From: Oscillatoria sp. CS-180
GTDB lineage: Bacteria > Cyanobacteriota > Cyanobacteriia > Phormidesmidales > Phormidesmidaceae
Direction: 5' to 3'
DNA length: 64,000 bases
Assembly: GCF_028330965.1 (NCBI RefSeq)
Contig: NZ_JAQMUB010000022.1
Location: 1 to 64,000 of the forward strand
This document shows, one piece after another, positions 8,868 through 18,586 of the stretch. Position 1 is the stretch's first letter, and the number at the start of each line of letters is the position of its first letter. The notes below the pieces were generated by a model, which saw nothing but the letters and a program-made list of their open reading frames with translations, did not search any database and was not told the origin of the DNA. A program made the position numbers and the translations under genes.

Positions 8868-10970
8868 TTACGCAAACCCAATCGCGGCCACTGCAAAGTC
8901 AATCAGCTTGATTCCCACGAACGGAGCCACAATACCCCCCAAGCCATAAATGAGAATGTTGCGCCGCAATAGCTGATTGGCGCTGAGTGGCCTAAACTTG
9001 ACGCCCTTCAGCGCCAGGGGAATCAGAATTGGAATGATAATCGCGTTGTAGATCAGTGCTGAGAGGATCGCAGACTGAGCACTTGCCAATCCCATGATGT
9101 TCAGGCTGCCGATGCCCGCAGCGGCAAACATGGCTGGAATAATCGCAAAGTATTTGGCAATGTCATTTGCCAGCGAGAAGGTGGTCAGCGCCCCCCGCGT
9201 AATCAGCAACTGTTTGCCGATAGTGACTAGGTCGATCAGCTTGGTTGGGTCAGAATCCAGGTCCACCATATTGGCCGCTTCGCGAGCGGCTTGGGTGCCG
9301 GAATTCATCGCCAGGCCCACATTGGCCTGGGCTAGAGCGGGGGCGTCGTTAGTACCGTCGCCGGTCATAGCTACCAGCTTTCCCTTGGCCTGTTCTTCTT
9401 GAATTACCTGGATTTTGTCTTCTGGGGTGGCCTCGGCGATGAAGTCATCGACGCCCGCCTCTTCTGCAATCACTGATGCCGTAATCCGGTTGTCGCCCGT
9501 CAGCATGACGCTGCGAACGCCCATGCGCCGAAGCTGGTCAAAGCGATCGCGCATCCCTGGCTTGATAATGTCCTTAAGATACACCACGCCGTATAGGTCG
9601 CCGCCCATTGCCACACCCAGAGGAGTGCCCCCTAGCTTCGAGATCTTTTCGTAAGCAGCTTCGAGATCTTGACCGCAGTTGCCACCGCGCGATCGCACAA
9701 ATCCTTTCACCGCGTCCACTGCGCCCTTGCGCGCCTCACCGCCGGACGGCAGGTCGGTGCCACTCATGCGTGTCTTCGCTGAGAACTCAATCCCCTCAGC
9801 GTTGTCCAAGTTAAAGTCGGCCTTTGCCCCCATTTCTTTCGCCAGTTTGACAATGGATTTCCCCTCAGGGGTGGTGTCGAACACACTGGCCGCCAGGGCG
9901 ACCTGGGCCACCTCCGCCTCGCTGTGACCGTCGACCGGAATAAACTCCTCGGCCAGTCGGTTGCCCAGCGTGATCGTGCCGGTTTTATCCAGCACCAGGG
10001 TATTGATGTCGCCACAGGCTTCCACCGCCCGCCCAGAGGTTGCCACCACGTTAAACTGGGCTACTCGATCCATGCCCGCGATGCCGATTGCACTCAGCAG
10101 ACCGCCGATAGTAGTAGGAATTAGGGCCACTAGCAGGGCCACCAGCGTCACCACGCCCACAGGACTACCGACATAGTTTGCCACGGGCGGAATTGTGGCT
10201 ACAACAACGAGAAACACTTGGGTCAGTACCGCCAACAGCACCGTTAGCGCAATTTCATTTGGCGTCTTAGTGCGCTCGGCCCCCTCCACCAGGGCAATCA
10301 TGCGATCAAGAAAGCCCTTGCCAGGGTCGGCAGTCACCTTCAGAATCAGCTCGTCCGAAATAATCCGGGTGCCGCCGGTCACCGAGCTGGCTACGTCAGA
10401 ACCCGGTTCTTTCAAGACTGGAGCCGACTCGCCCGTGATTGCCGATTCATCCACAGAGGCAACGCCGTCCAACACTTCGCCATCGGCGGGGATGATATCA
10501 CCGGAAACAACGCGGATGCGATCGCCCTTGCGCAGCTCCGTCGAGCTAATCTCTTCTTCTGAATTATCCCCTCGTAGCCGTCGCGCCGTGGTCTCCGACT
10601 GGGTGGAGCGCAGCGAATCGGCCTGGGCCTTGCCGCGCCCCTCAGCGACCGCTTCAGCAAAATTGGCAAATACCACAGTCAAGAATAGAATCACGGTCAC
10701 CAGGCCATTAAACAGCCGTTGGTTCTCACCAGGAGTTGGCCCAAACAAGGCGGGATTCACGGTTAGCAGCGCCGTGATAACTGTCCCTACCCAGACCACA
10801 AACATGACCGGGTTGCCCAGCATGGTGCGGGGATTGAGTTTGACAAAGGCGTCTTTGAACGCCCGCTGGTAGAGGCCGCTGGTCTTCACCTTTTGCGGAT
10901 TTTGCTGTTGGTGGTGGGGCGATCGCTGGGGGGGTTGGGGCTGTTTTTTCTGCAAGGTATTGTTCGTCAT
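8868..10970 (-). CDS. kdpB: K+-transporting P-type ATPase subunit KdpB
   Basis: Catalytic subunit of the Kdp K+ pump, inner membrane. The roughly 700-residue product has the P-type ATPase signatures: actuator DESAITGES, phosphorylation motif [11 protein letters not shown], hinge [15 protein letters not shown], and membrane helices including [15 protein letters not shown]. The Met at 10970 is the first ATG; an alternative TTG at 11012 would add 14 residues. The first 30 residues are Gln/Pro-rich and probably cytosolic. Gap to kdpA is about 49 bases, consistent with one transcript. Confidence 0.97.
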   Translation of the reverse strand: MTNNTLQKKQPQPPQRSPHHQQQNPQKVKTSGLYQRAFKDAFVKLNPRTMLGNPVMFVVWVGTVITALLTVNPALFGPTPGENQRLFNGLVTVILFLTVVFANFAEAVAEGRGKAQADSLRSTQSETTARRLRGDNSEEEISSTELRKGDRIRVVSGDIIPADGEVLDGVASVDESAITGESAPVLKEPGSDVASSVTGGTRIISDELILKVTADPGKGFLDRMIALVEGAERTKTPNEIALTVLLAVLTQVFLVVVATIPPVANYVGSPVGVVTLVALLVALIPTTIGGLLSAIGIAGMDRVAQFNVVATSGRAVEACGDINTLVLDKTGTITLGNRLAEEFIPVDGHSEAEVAQVALAASVFDTTPEGKSIVKLAKEMGAKADFNLDNAEGIEFSAKTRMSGTDLPSGGEARKGAVDAVKGFVRSRGGNCGQDLEAAYEKISKLGGTPLGVAMGGDLYGVVYLKDIIKPGMRDRFDQLRRMGVRSVMLTGDNRITASVIAEEAGVDDFIAEATPEDKIQVIQEEQAKGKLVAMTGDGTNDAPALAQANVGLAMNSGTQAAREAANMVDLDSDPTKLIDLVTIGKQLLITRGALTTFSLANDIAKYFAIIPAMFAAAGIGSLNIMGLASAQSAILSALIYNAIIIPILIPLALKGVKFRPLSANQLLRRNILIYGLGGIVAPFVGIKLIDFAVAAIGFA

Positions 10971-11019
10971 GGTTTTTGGGAAGAAGGATTGGACGAATGA
11001 ATCGAGCGCCAACGAATGG

Positions 11020-12705
11020 CTACTTCAAGGCTGCAATTTCAAAGGCTTCGGCAATGGGGCCAAGGGCCAGCACTGGAAAGAAAGTGAGCGCGCCTAGAAT
11101 CACAATTACGCCCGCAGTGATGCCCGTGAACAGGCCGGTATCGGTGCGCAGGGTGCCTTTGGTTTCAGGAACAGGCTGCTTGCGAGACATGCCATCAGCC
11201 AAGAGCAGCAGCGCCATCAGAGGAATGTAGCGGCCTACTATGAGGCTAATGCTAGCGGTCAGGTTCCACCAAAGGGTGCCGTCGCCTAGCCCCTCAAAGC
11301 CAGAGCCGTTGTTGGCCGCCGCCGAAGCGTACTCATACACCACTTGAGAAACGCCGTGAAAACCCGGATTACTAATGCCTGAAAGCGTGTCGGCAAAGGC
11401 CAGGGTAATGGCGCTAGGCACCAGAATGGCAAAGGGATGCACCAGCAAAATCACGCTGGCGAGAACAATCTCCTGCTTTTCAATTTTGCGACCGAGAAAC
11501 TCAGGCGTGCGCCCCACCATTAGCCCGGTGAGAAAGACTGTGAGAATGAGGAACACAAACAAATAAGCTGTTCCTGTCCCTTGACCACCCCAGACAATCT
11601 GCAAAAACATATTGAACAGAGTCGCAAAGCCAGCCGGGGGCATCAGCGAATCGTGCAGGCCGTTGACCGCGCCGCACATCGTGCCCGTAGTGCTGATTGC
11701 CCACAGCACCGTCTGTGCCCAGCCAAAGCGAATCTCCTTGCTCTCTAAGTTGGGAGCCTGATTGCCAAGGACATCGTTCACCAGCGGGTTGCCCGCATAC
11801 TCGCCGATGCCGCTGATCACAATCAGCACCACGTAGATGATAAACACCATCCAAAACACTAGCCAGCCCTGCTTTTTGTTGCGAGTCATGACGCCGTAGG
11901 TGTAAATCAGCGAGGCCGGAATGCTCAGGAAAGCGACTGTTTCAATCAGGTTAGTTAGGGCGTTGGGGTTCTCAAACGGATGGGCTGAATTAATGCCAAA
12001 AAAACCACCGCCGTTCTCACCCAGCTCTTTGATGATTTCAAAATGAGCCACCGGGCCGCGCGCAATCGTTTGGGTCGCCCCCTCTAGGGTGGTTGCCACT
12101 GCTGGCCCCGCTAGAGTTTCGGGTACTCCCAGTATCAGCAGCGCCAATCCGCCCACGATGGAGATCGGCAGCAGCACCCGCGTAATCGACCGCGTCATAT
12201 CGGCATAGAAGTTACCTAGAGGCTGACCCGTTAGACCACGGATGAAAGCGATCGCAACTGCCAGTCCCGTCGCAGCTGAGGTAAACATCAAAAAGCCTAG
12301 CGCTAACATCTGACTGCCGTAGGTATAGGCAGTCTCACCCGAGTAGTGCTGCTGGTTGGTATTGGTCACAAACGAAATGGCCGTATGCAGGGCTAAATCC
12401 CAGTTGGGTGCGGATAGCCCTGTTGGGTTGAAGGGCAGCACCCCCTGGAACATCAAAATCAAGAAGACCAACACGGCCATAGCCAAGTTACTAAACAGCA
12501 CCGCTCTGGTGTACTGCCAACCGGTCATGCCTCGGTCAGCGCGAACGCCTGTCAGTCGATAAATTAGTCCGTCAACAGGGGAGAAAACCTTATCTAAAAA
12601 CGTTGGTTGGTTTTGATAAACCTTGGCCATGTAGCTACCGAAAAAGGGCACGATCGCCAACAAAATCAGTAGCGTCAGGGCAATTTGTATAAATCCTTGA
12701 ATCAT
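11020..12705 (-). CDS. kdpA: K+-transporting ATPase subunit KdpA
   Basis: K+-channel-like subunit that selects and translocates K+. The 561-residue product starts [14 protein letters not shown] as KdpA proteins do and carries the selectivity-filter regions, including [29 protein letters not shown] and [14 protein letters not shown]. Ten or so membrane helices are evident. First gene of the kdpA-B-F-C-D operon; a GGAGG sequence lies 13 bases before the ATG. Confidence 0.97.
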   Translation of the reverse strand: MIQGFIQIALTLLILLAIVPFFGSYMAKVYQNQPTFLDKVFSPVDGLIYRLTGVRADRGMTGWQYTRAVLFSNLAMAVLVFLILMFQGVLPFNPTGLSAPNWDLALHTAISFVTNTNQQHYSGETAYTYGSQMLALGFLMFTSAATGLAVAIAFIRGLTGQPLGNFYADMTRSITRVLLPISIVGGLALLILGVPETLAGPAVATTLEGATQTIARGPVAHFEIIKELGENGGGFFGINSAHPFENPNALTNLIETVAFLSIPASLIYTYGVMTRNKKQGWLVFWMVFIIYVVLIVISGIGEYAGNPLVNDVLGNQAPNLESKEIRFGWAQTVLWAISTTGTMCGAVNGLHDSLMPPAGFATLFNMFLQIVWGGQGTGTAYLFVFLILTVFLTGLMVGRTPEFLGRKIEKQEIVLASVILLVHPFAILVPSAITLAFADTLSGISNPGFHGVSQVVYEYASAAANNGSGFEGLGDGTLWWNLTASISLIVGRYIPLMALLLLADGMSRKQPVPETKGTLRTDTGLFTGITAGVIVILGALTFFPVLALGPIAEAFEIAALK

Positions 12706-13166
12706 TGGAAAATCGGCCCTCCTGGGCGCAGATTACAAAGTGACCGCAGATTATTACGGCCAAAACTTGCTGTGTTGTTAAAAGCTGTGAGCGCTGTTCA
12801 ATAGCGCTTGATGAGTATTGTGACCAACTGCTGACAGTTTGAAATCTACTCAGCCGTATATTGTTGCCTTCAAGCGGGTTATAGACTCGTAGCCACAAGA
12901 CTAAACTTGGTCTATGCGGTGCGTTTAGATCCACCTAAATGTGTCAACATTCATCACTGTTTGAGTGAATCATCGACTGAGTGCAGAACGCTTTTATGAT
13001 GGGCATTACTGCGCCCGCACCCATTAATTTGTTAGGAGCTGATTGCTTTGTAGCAAAAGAATTCAGCCGCTAAATACGACAGTCCTGAGTAAACAGTCAA
13101 TTTGCTGCACTTTCACCGACTCTGAGAATAAGCCAACAAAGTAAACGTCCTGTCGTTGCTTCCTCC
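12706..13166 (-). promoter_or_regulatory. kdp operon upstream region
   Basis: A 461-bp gap between the response regulator and kdpA. It contains the 9-mer CGCAGATTA twice in direct orientation (12727-12735 and 12745-12753, 18 bases apart) immediately upstream of kdpA, and a small hairpin AGCGCT-N7-AGCGCT at 12790-12808. These are plausible leader or operator elements, but I cannot identify the promoter with confidence. No gene is supported in the gap. Confidence 0.35.
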
Positions 13167-13823
13167 TTAATCCAGCAGAGATGGGCCACCTTGAGATGGG
13201 CTGCCAGCACGATCCAAGTTTTCTCTGGCCCGCTTGTAGCTGGGGTCCAGTGACCAAGCGGCCCGATAAGCCATCACCGCTTCTTGGGTATGGCCGGTGA
13301 TTTCTTGCAATTCTCCCAGCAGATTCATCGCTTCAGGACGTTGGGGGGCAATACCGATCGCCTGCTTTACCAGTCGCATCGCTTCATCAAACTGGCGATC
13401 GCGCACGCAAGATTTAGCTGCTTTGAGTAGGCCCTCAAAGTCTTCAGCTTCTTCGACATCTTCTAAAACTTCCTGTACGGCTTGGCGAAGCTCTTGAGGC
13501 GTAAACGGCTTTTGTAGAAAGTCGCGCGCCCCCAACTTCATTGCCTCCACGGCATTATCAACGCTGCCATGGGCTGAAATAATGATGGTTTTAATATGGG
13601 GATAGTGCTCTACCGCTTTTTTGAGCACTTCCAAACCGCTCATCCCCGGCATCTTAAGATCGAGCAACAGCAAATCGATTGAATCGCTTTGCTCAAGCTG
13701 ACGCAAGGCGTCATCCCCATCAACAGCGGAGCGAACGTCGTAGCCCAAAGAGTTAAGGGCCTGGACAACGGTCAGGCGGATATTCTTTTGGTCATCGATA
13801 ACGAGAATGGATTCATTCGGCAT
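13167..13823 (-). CDS. Response regulator with C-terminal TPR-like region
   Basis: A 218-residue two-component receiver protein without a DNA-binding domain. The receiver (about 1-120) has the acidic pair Asp10/Asp11, phospho-acceptor Asp55 in LLLLDLKMPG, Ser83 and Lys105 in FLQKPFTP. Residues about 130-205 form paired helices with TPR character (GQL-type APQRPEAMNLLGELQEITGH). Its start overlaps the end of the upstream sensor kinase by 11 bases, so the two are translationally coupled and form a cognate pair. With no DNA-binding output it must act through protein contacts. Its position directly upstream of kdpA suggests, but does not prove, a link with K+ status, since no kdpE is present. Confidence 0.88.
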   Translation of the reverse strand: MPNESILVIDDQKNIRLTVVQALNSLGYDVRSAVDGDDALRQLEQSDSIDLLLLDLKMPGMSGLEVLKKAVEHYPHIKTIIISAHGSVDNAVEAMKLGARDFLQKPFTPQELRQAVQEVLEDVEEAEDFEGLLKAAKSCVRDRQFDEAMRLVKQAIGIAPQRPEAMNLLGELQEITGHTQEAVMAYRAAWSLDPSYKRARENLDRAGSPSQGGPSLLD

Positions 13824-15750
13824 GGGCTATTCCAGTAGGTAATGAAACTGATGTGGCTACGGAATCTGGAACCGACTGAGTCGGTAGCGTGAAGCGAAAC
13901 GTACACCCTTGTCCCGGCGTTGACTCGACCCAGATAGTACCGCTGTGGGCGCGGACAACCTCTTTGCAGATGGCGAGCCCTAAGCCGCTACCGCCGGCAT
14001 CCTGTTCCGTCTCGACTTGAACAAACTTGTCAAAAATTTTGGCCTGATGAACCTTGTCAATGCCGGGACCATCATCAACGATCGACCATTCGACAAATTC
14101 ACCACTCGGTTCAGCCGCGATCGCAATGGTCGTTTTGGCATATCGGAGAGCGTTCGCCAGCAGATTCGTTAGAACCCAAGTGATCTTCCCAGGATCCGCC
14201 AGCACTAGGGGTAAGTCGGACGGCACCGAAAGTCGCAAATCAATCGCAGCCTCTTGGACCTGGACCTTCATTAGCGAGGCCATCTTTTCGGCCAGTTTGA
14301 TCGGCTGAGTTGGAACAGGTTCCATCTCGATGCGGCCCGACTCGATCTTCGCAAGATCCAACAGGTCGTTTACCAGTCTTTGCAGCCGGTCGATATCTTC
14401 TTGGGCAACGCTGAGCAATTCTTGTTCGTTTGCCGATAGCTTTTGTTGAGCTGACTCCATCAGCAGGTTAATGCTCATCGCCATCCCGGTCAGTGGCGTC
14501 CGCAGTTCGTGGGAGGCTGTTGCGACAAACTGGCTTTTAAGCTGGTCAAGTTTTTTCAAAGTGGTGATGTCTTGCAGTAGCACCACAACGCCCAAGCGTT
14601 GCCCCTGTTCCGTTTTGACAGGAGTGGTAGTGTAGCGGTAATACTGGGGTGGGTCGGCTGCGAGCGTAAGTAAGTTGTCGCTATCTGGCTCACTCTGACG
14701 GTTTTCCTCAGTCACTGTCCCCGTCGCCGTGGCTTGAATGTGTTCGTAAAGCTCGCGGTACCCCACTAAAGGTGAGCGCGCTGGCCGCGAAGGATGATGC
14801 TGGTAATCGGCGTTGATAATCTCAACACAGTGTCGCCCGATCGCCGTACCTGGCGTCGTATCAAACAACCGCGCCGCCATTGGATTGATGGACAAGATGC
14901 GATATTCGCTGTCAACTAGCATTAGTCCATCCGTGAGGCTATCGATGATGGCTTCGCTGCGATGCTTGGCTGCAACAATACGGCCCACATTAAGTTCATG
15001 AAACGACTTGAGCTTACGGCTCATGACCATAAAACCTTGAGCCAGTTGGCCCAATTCATCACGTGAGTTCACAATGAGCTGCAAGTCATAGTCGCCTTTG
15101 GCAAGCTGCTCGGTTGCCTGCGCCATTTGCTCAAGCGGGCGGGTTAGTGCTTTCGACAAGATGAAGCTCAGCACCAGCCCTAATACTGCTGCAGAACCAC
15201 CAGCCCCAACCATCGAAGCGATCGCCCGTTGTGAGGCCGTCTGAGCCGTATCAGAAGCCTCTTCCATCCTCTGCTGGTTCAGGTCACGAAGCTCAACAGC
15301 AGCCTGACGCACCGCTTGAAATTCAGGCTCTACTTCACCTTGGTAAACCTCAAATGCAGCAGTGTCAATATCCCCTTGCCGTAGCTGGTCTACCTGCAAT
15401 AAGTAGTCGCGGTAGTTCGTCTCGATCTCAGTGAGAACCTCCGCTTCCCCATTAATAGTGACATTATCCTTAGCGCGCCCTAGCCACTGCAAAAATTCTA
15501 TTTCATTGTCTTGAAACAATCGGACTCCGGTTTGCTCATCCTCAAGTAGCAGCAACAAGGTGGCACTATCTTGCCGCTCAAGCGAATCCAACATGCCTTC
15601 GGCGGCACGAATGCTGCGATAGTTCTCAGTCAAAATCGCATCACTAGCTTGCCCCAGTCGCCACAGATTGACAATGCCCCACAGCCCAACCAGCACTACA
15701 AAGACCAAGCTGACACTGTGGCCTGCCAGTATTTTTGCCTTTAGCTTCAC
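13813..15750 (-). CDS. Membrane sensor histidine kinase (KinB-type sensor, HAMP, PAS, HisKA, HATPase)
   Basis: A 645-residue kinase with domain order: helix about 11-30, periplasmic helical region about 31-175 resembling KinB/four-helix sensors, helix about 178-200, HAMP about 200-255, PAS about 262-395, HisKA with His414 in [11 protein letters not shown], and HATPase with N-box [12 protein letters not shown]1 VDDGPGID and G2 GGSGLGLAI. Starts at GTG 15750. Operon partner is the TPR response regulator at 13167-13823. All catalytic boxes are intact. The ligand is unknown; the downstream kdp operon is a tempting output. Confidence 0.92.
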   Translation of the reverse strand: MKLKAKILAGHSVSLVFVVLVGLWGIVNLWRLGQASDAILTENYRSIRAAEGMLDSLERQDSATLLLLLEDEQTGVRLFQDNEIEFLQWLGRAKDNVTINGEAEVLTEIETNYRDYLLQVDQLRQGDIDTAAFEVYQGEVEPEFQAVRQAAVELRDLNQQRMEEASDTAQTASQRAIASMVGAGGSAAVLGLVLSFILSKALTRPLEQMAQATEQLAKGDYDLQLIVNSRDELGQLAQGFMVMSRKLKSFHELNVGRIVAAKHRSEAIIDSLTDGLMLVDSEYRILSINPMAARLFDTTPGTAIGRHCVEIINADYQHHPSRPARSPLVGYRELYEHIQATATGTVTEENRQSEPDSDNLLTLAADPPQYYRYTTTPVKTEQGQRLGVVVLLQDITTLKKLDQLKSQFVATASHELRTPLTGMAMSINLLMESAQQKLSANEQELLSVAQEDIDRLQRLVNDLLDLAKIESGRIEMEPVPTQPIKLAEKMASLMKVQVQEAAIDLRLSVPSDLPLVLADPGKITWVLTNLLANALRYAKTTIAIAAEPSGEFVEWSIVDDGPGIDKVHQAKIFDKFVQVETEQDAGGSGLGLAICKEVVRAHSGTIWVESTPGQGCTFRFTLPTQSVPDSVATSVSLPTGIAHAE

Positions 15751-15917
15751 GTGATCTAATCGCAGTCTGCAATGGATTGGAAAGATAACAATTCTAGCGG
15801 CGTAGAAGCTGACACAAACCTCCCTTGAGAGTGATTTTCACTGTTGCATCAGGATCTTCTAACACGCTGAGTAAGCACAAATTTTCACCTTTCTAGAGCT
15901 TGGTTGAAATAGGAATG

Positions 15918-16061
15918 TTAGCCCGAGAGGCTTCCAGCTTTCTCGGAATGCTTACGAAGATGGCGCTCTCGAATTTGTTTCAACTTCGTTTGCCGCATTT
16001 GGCGTTTCATTCGCCCCAAATGGATTTGTTCGCGAATCTCGTTAATCAACACCTTTAACAT
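15918..16061 (-). CDS. Predicted 47-residue basic small protein
   Basis: An open frame from ATG 16061 to TAA 15918 encoding 47 residues, beginning MLKVLINEIREQIHLGRMKR and continuing as a strongly basic amphipathic helix rich in Arg, Lys and Gln. GGAG lies about 11 bases before the start. It sits 167 bases upstream of the sensor kinase on the same strand and could be the first gene of that transcript. No domain is recognised; the composition would suit nucleic-acid or membrane-surface binding. Conservation is needed to confirm it. Confidence 0.4.
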   Translation of the reverse strand: MLKVLINEIREQIHLGRMKRQMRQTKLKQIRERHLRKHSEKAGSLSG

Positions 16062-16463
16062 GAGTGTAATTTCTCCAACTTCAAGATGATATTAGCAATA
16101 GTCGGATCGCAATCAGATCAAAAAACAAATTCATCGTGCAAATTATTGACTAAGTCCAAACTGAGTACTCCAAAATTAAGACTTAGGAATTCAATAATTT
16201 GGAAGATCAATTGAGCTAGAGCTAACAATATTACTATTTCTCATTCAGATTGTTTTTGACAAGATATAGAATGAGGTTTATATCAAATTTATATGACGCG
16301 ATTTAGACAAGAAAGCCAACTTATTTATGAATGTTTAGACAGGGAACTAAACGCCTATATCACCTGGTATAAATTTGGTCTGCTGAGGCATTTTGACTCT
16401 TAAAATAGAGAACTAACTGTTTGATTCGCTTGCTGCCCTTTGTCCGTCAACTAATTGGCCCTT
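16062..16463. other. AT-rich divergent spacer
   Basis: About 400 AT-rich bases between the minus-strand sensor kinase block and the plus-strand kinase-regulator pair. It presumably holds divergent promoters; I cannot pick one with confidence and see no gene or strong hairpin. Confidence 0.5.
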
Positions 16464-17591
16464 ATGCTTTGGTCTAGACTTGCCTCATACTTTGAACAGT
16501 TAATTCAGGCCCGCCATCGCATTCACTGGCTGATTAGTGTCATTTTTGTGCTAATCATCTTGCTGGAGTACAGCACACCGCCGCCCTATGTGTTTGGATA
16601 TCTCTACGTTGGGGCGGTGCTGATTGCCAGTACTCGCCTCAGCCGTCGGGCAACGATTTGGGTAACGGCGATCGCGATTGCCTGTATCCTACTAAATCTG
16701 CTGGTGCCAGGAATCGGGGTGGTGACTCCTGCAACCGTCGCCAATCGGGTGATCGCTGTGCTGGCACTAGCGGTCACAGGTTGGCTGGGCGATCGCCTGC
16801 AGGCATACGAGCAGGCGATTACGCGGCAACGCTTACAGCTTCAGGCTCAAGAGCAACTCTCTCGAATGCGAGAAGATTTTGTCTCGACGCTCACCCACGA
16901 TTTGAAGACCCCGCTGCTAGGGGCATTGGAGACATTAAAGGCATTACGGAGTGAAAACTTCGGTTCAGTTTCGCCGCCCCAACGCCGGGTTTTCGACGTG
17001 ATGACCCGCAGTCATCAAAAGACCCTGCAATTGGTTGAAACCCTAATGGATGTCTACCGTAACGATGCTGAAGGGCTGAGACTGCACCGCCAGCGGCTTG
17101 ATCTGTTCATCCTGGCAGAGGAAGCCGTGGCTGATGTCGTGCCCCTGGCAACGTCGCGTCAAATTCATTTGCGAGTCAGGGACGAAGAGTCTGATTTTCG
17201 CCGAGCTTATTGTGTCAATGGTGATGCCCTTCAATTGTCGCGCGTGTTAGTCAATTTGTTGTCAAATGCCGTCAATCATTCTCGGCGCGGGAGTTCGGTT
17301 CAAGTCGTGATGGGGGCTAGCCACGGCCACTATCAGGTTCGAATCGTCGATGAGGGGCAGGGCATTCCCAACGATGAACTGCCGCATTTATTTGATCGCT
17401 TCTATCAAGGTCAGAGCGATCGCCAAGCCAAAGGGACAGGGTTAGGGCTCTACCTCAGCCGTCAAATTGTTGAAGCCCACGGTGGTAGAATCTGGGCAGA
17501 ATCTCACGCCAACGGTGCAGTCTTTGCCTTTCGCTTACCTGCCTACATGCATGAGTTGCCTTTGCCCGCTACGAGTCAATCGACAGCATGA
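16464..17591 (+). CDS. Membrane sensor histidine kinase
   Basis: A 375-residue kinase with an N-terminal block of about four membrane helices (residues 20-110) lacking a sizeable extracellular domain, then HisKA with the acceptor His145 in STLTHDLKTPL and HATPase with NLLSNAVNHS, VDEGQGIP and GTGLGLYLS. Start chosen at ATG 16464; TTG at 16455 would add three residues. Its stop overlaps the start of the following NarL-type regulator by four bases (ATGA), so the pair is co-translated. The embedded sensor suggests it detects a membrane or intracellular cue. Substrate signal unknown. Confidence 0.92.
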   Translation: MLWSRLASYFEQLIQARHRIHWLISVIFVLIILLEYSTPPPYVFGYLYVGAVLIASTRLSRRATIWVTAIAIACILLNLLVPGIGVVTPATVANRVIAVLALAVTGWLGDRLQAYEQAITRQRLQLQAQEQLSRMREDFVSTLTHDLKTPLLGALETLKALRSENFGSVSPPQRRVFDVMTRSHQKTLQLVETLMDVYRNDAEGLRLHRQRLDLFILAEEAVADVVPLATSRQIHLRVRDEESDFRRAYCVNGDALQLSRVLVNLLSNAVNHSRRGSSVQVVMGASHGHYQVRIVDEGQGIPNDELPHLFDRFYQGQSDRQAKGTGLGLYLSRQIVEAHGGRIWAESHANGAVFAFRLPAYMHELPLPATSQSTA

Positions 17592-18262
17592 CCCTACCTC
17601 TCAAGATCTTGCTAGTTGAAGACGACGAACTGTTTCGGTTGGGTTTGGCGACGCGATTACAGCAAGAATCTACGCTGGAAATCGTCGCTGAAGCCGAAGA
17701 CGGTGAAACGGCTCTCGATTTGCTGACACAGCAGGGAGTTGACATCGTGGTTTTGGATGTTGGTTTACCGGGGCTTGGCGGGGTCGAAACCTGTCGGCAA
17801 ATCAAGCAGCGGCTGCCCAATCTACCTGTTCTGGTATTGACGTCCCATTCTCAGCCCACCTTAATTAATCGTCTCATCGAAGTCCAAGCTCAAGGCTATT
17901 GCCTAAAAGGAGTAGCAGCGGAGTCTTTGATTTTAGCGATTCAATCGGTGGCGGCAGGAGCCTCCTGGTGGGATGCCCAGGCCACGGAGCAGATTCGCGC
18001 TCAGTTTCAGCAGCCCACTGCCGAGGCTGCTCAGCCCGACTCGGGGCAAGAAAATCCCCTGACTCAGCGAGAACGCGAGGTATTAGCGCTGATGGCTAAC
18101 GGCAAAAGTAATTCTGAAATTGCTGAAACCCTTTACATTGCAGCGGGTACGGTTCGCGTCCATGTTCACTCTATCTTGCAAAAGCTAGAGGTGCGCGATC
18201 GCACCCAAGCGGTCATCATTGCGCTACGAAATGGATTGATCGAGGCCGAGGGCATTCCCTAA
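17588..18262 (+). CDS. NarL/LuxR-type response regulator
   Basis: A 224-residue DNA-binding response regulator. Receiver residues are Glu11/Asp12/Asp13, phospho-acceptor Asp57 in VVLDVGLPG, and Lys108 in YCLKG. The C-terminal GerE/LuxR helix-turn-helix spans about 155-220 (LTQREREVLALMANGKSN, TVRVHVHSILQKL). It overlaps the upstream kinase by four bases and is its obvious partner. Target genes are not evident; the following 1.7 kb has no intact gene. Confidence 0.94.
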   Translation: MTLPLKILLVEDDELFRLGLATRLQQESTLEIVAEAEDGETALDLLTQQGVDIVVLDVGLPGLGGVETCRQIKQRLPNLPVLVLTSHSQPTLINRLIEVQAQGYCLKGVAAESLILAIQSVAAGASWWDAQATEQIRAQFQQPTAEAAQPDSGQENPLTQREREVLALMANGKSNSEIAETLYIAAGTVRVHVHSILQKLEVRDRTQAVIIALRNGLIEAEGIP

Positions 18263-18339
18263 AATCCGGCGATTAATGGCTAAAGCATCCTGACGATGCA
18301 ATTTTTACTGTTTTAGACCTCACATTCGGCAATTTATTT

Positions 18340-18586
18340 ATGACCACCCTGCCTTAACACCTAAGTGGTGAACCCATCGTCGCGTTTGCGGTCTTGATTG
18401 CCGTCATTTTGGTTGTCCTGATCTTATTCGAGCGCATCAACCTACCCGGTTTGGTCGGATTGCTGGCCACTGGCACTGTCTTTGGGCCTAGGGGCTAAAC
18501 CTGCCCAATACCCAAGATCCAGTGATGCAGCTCCTATCCGATATGGGGTTGCTCTACCTGATGTTCGTAGCAGGTCTGGAAACATG
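18340..18586 (+). pseudogene. Remnant of a CPA2-type cation/proton antiporter
   Basis: Translation shows the N-terminus of a KefB/NhaS3-like antiporter: EPIVAFAVLIAVILVV, then LFERINLPGLVGLLATG ending GPRG, and in another frame DPVMQLLSDMGLLYLMFVAG followed by LET. There are in-frame stops at codon 6 and after GPRG, a frameshift, and a stop after LET; the remaining ~350+ residues are missing. It is a dead fragment, probably once cotranscribed with or next to the two-component pair. Confidence 0.7.

Noticed and set aside
10195-10872. 225-codon plus-strand open frame inside kdpB
   Set aside because: It is fully antisense to a well-conserved gene, Ser/Thr-rich as expected of a shadow, and has no Shine-Dalgarno or domain.
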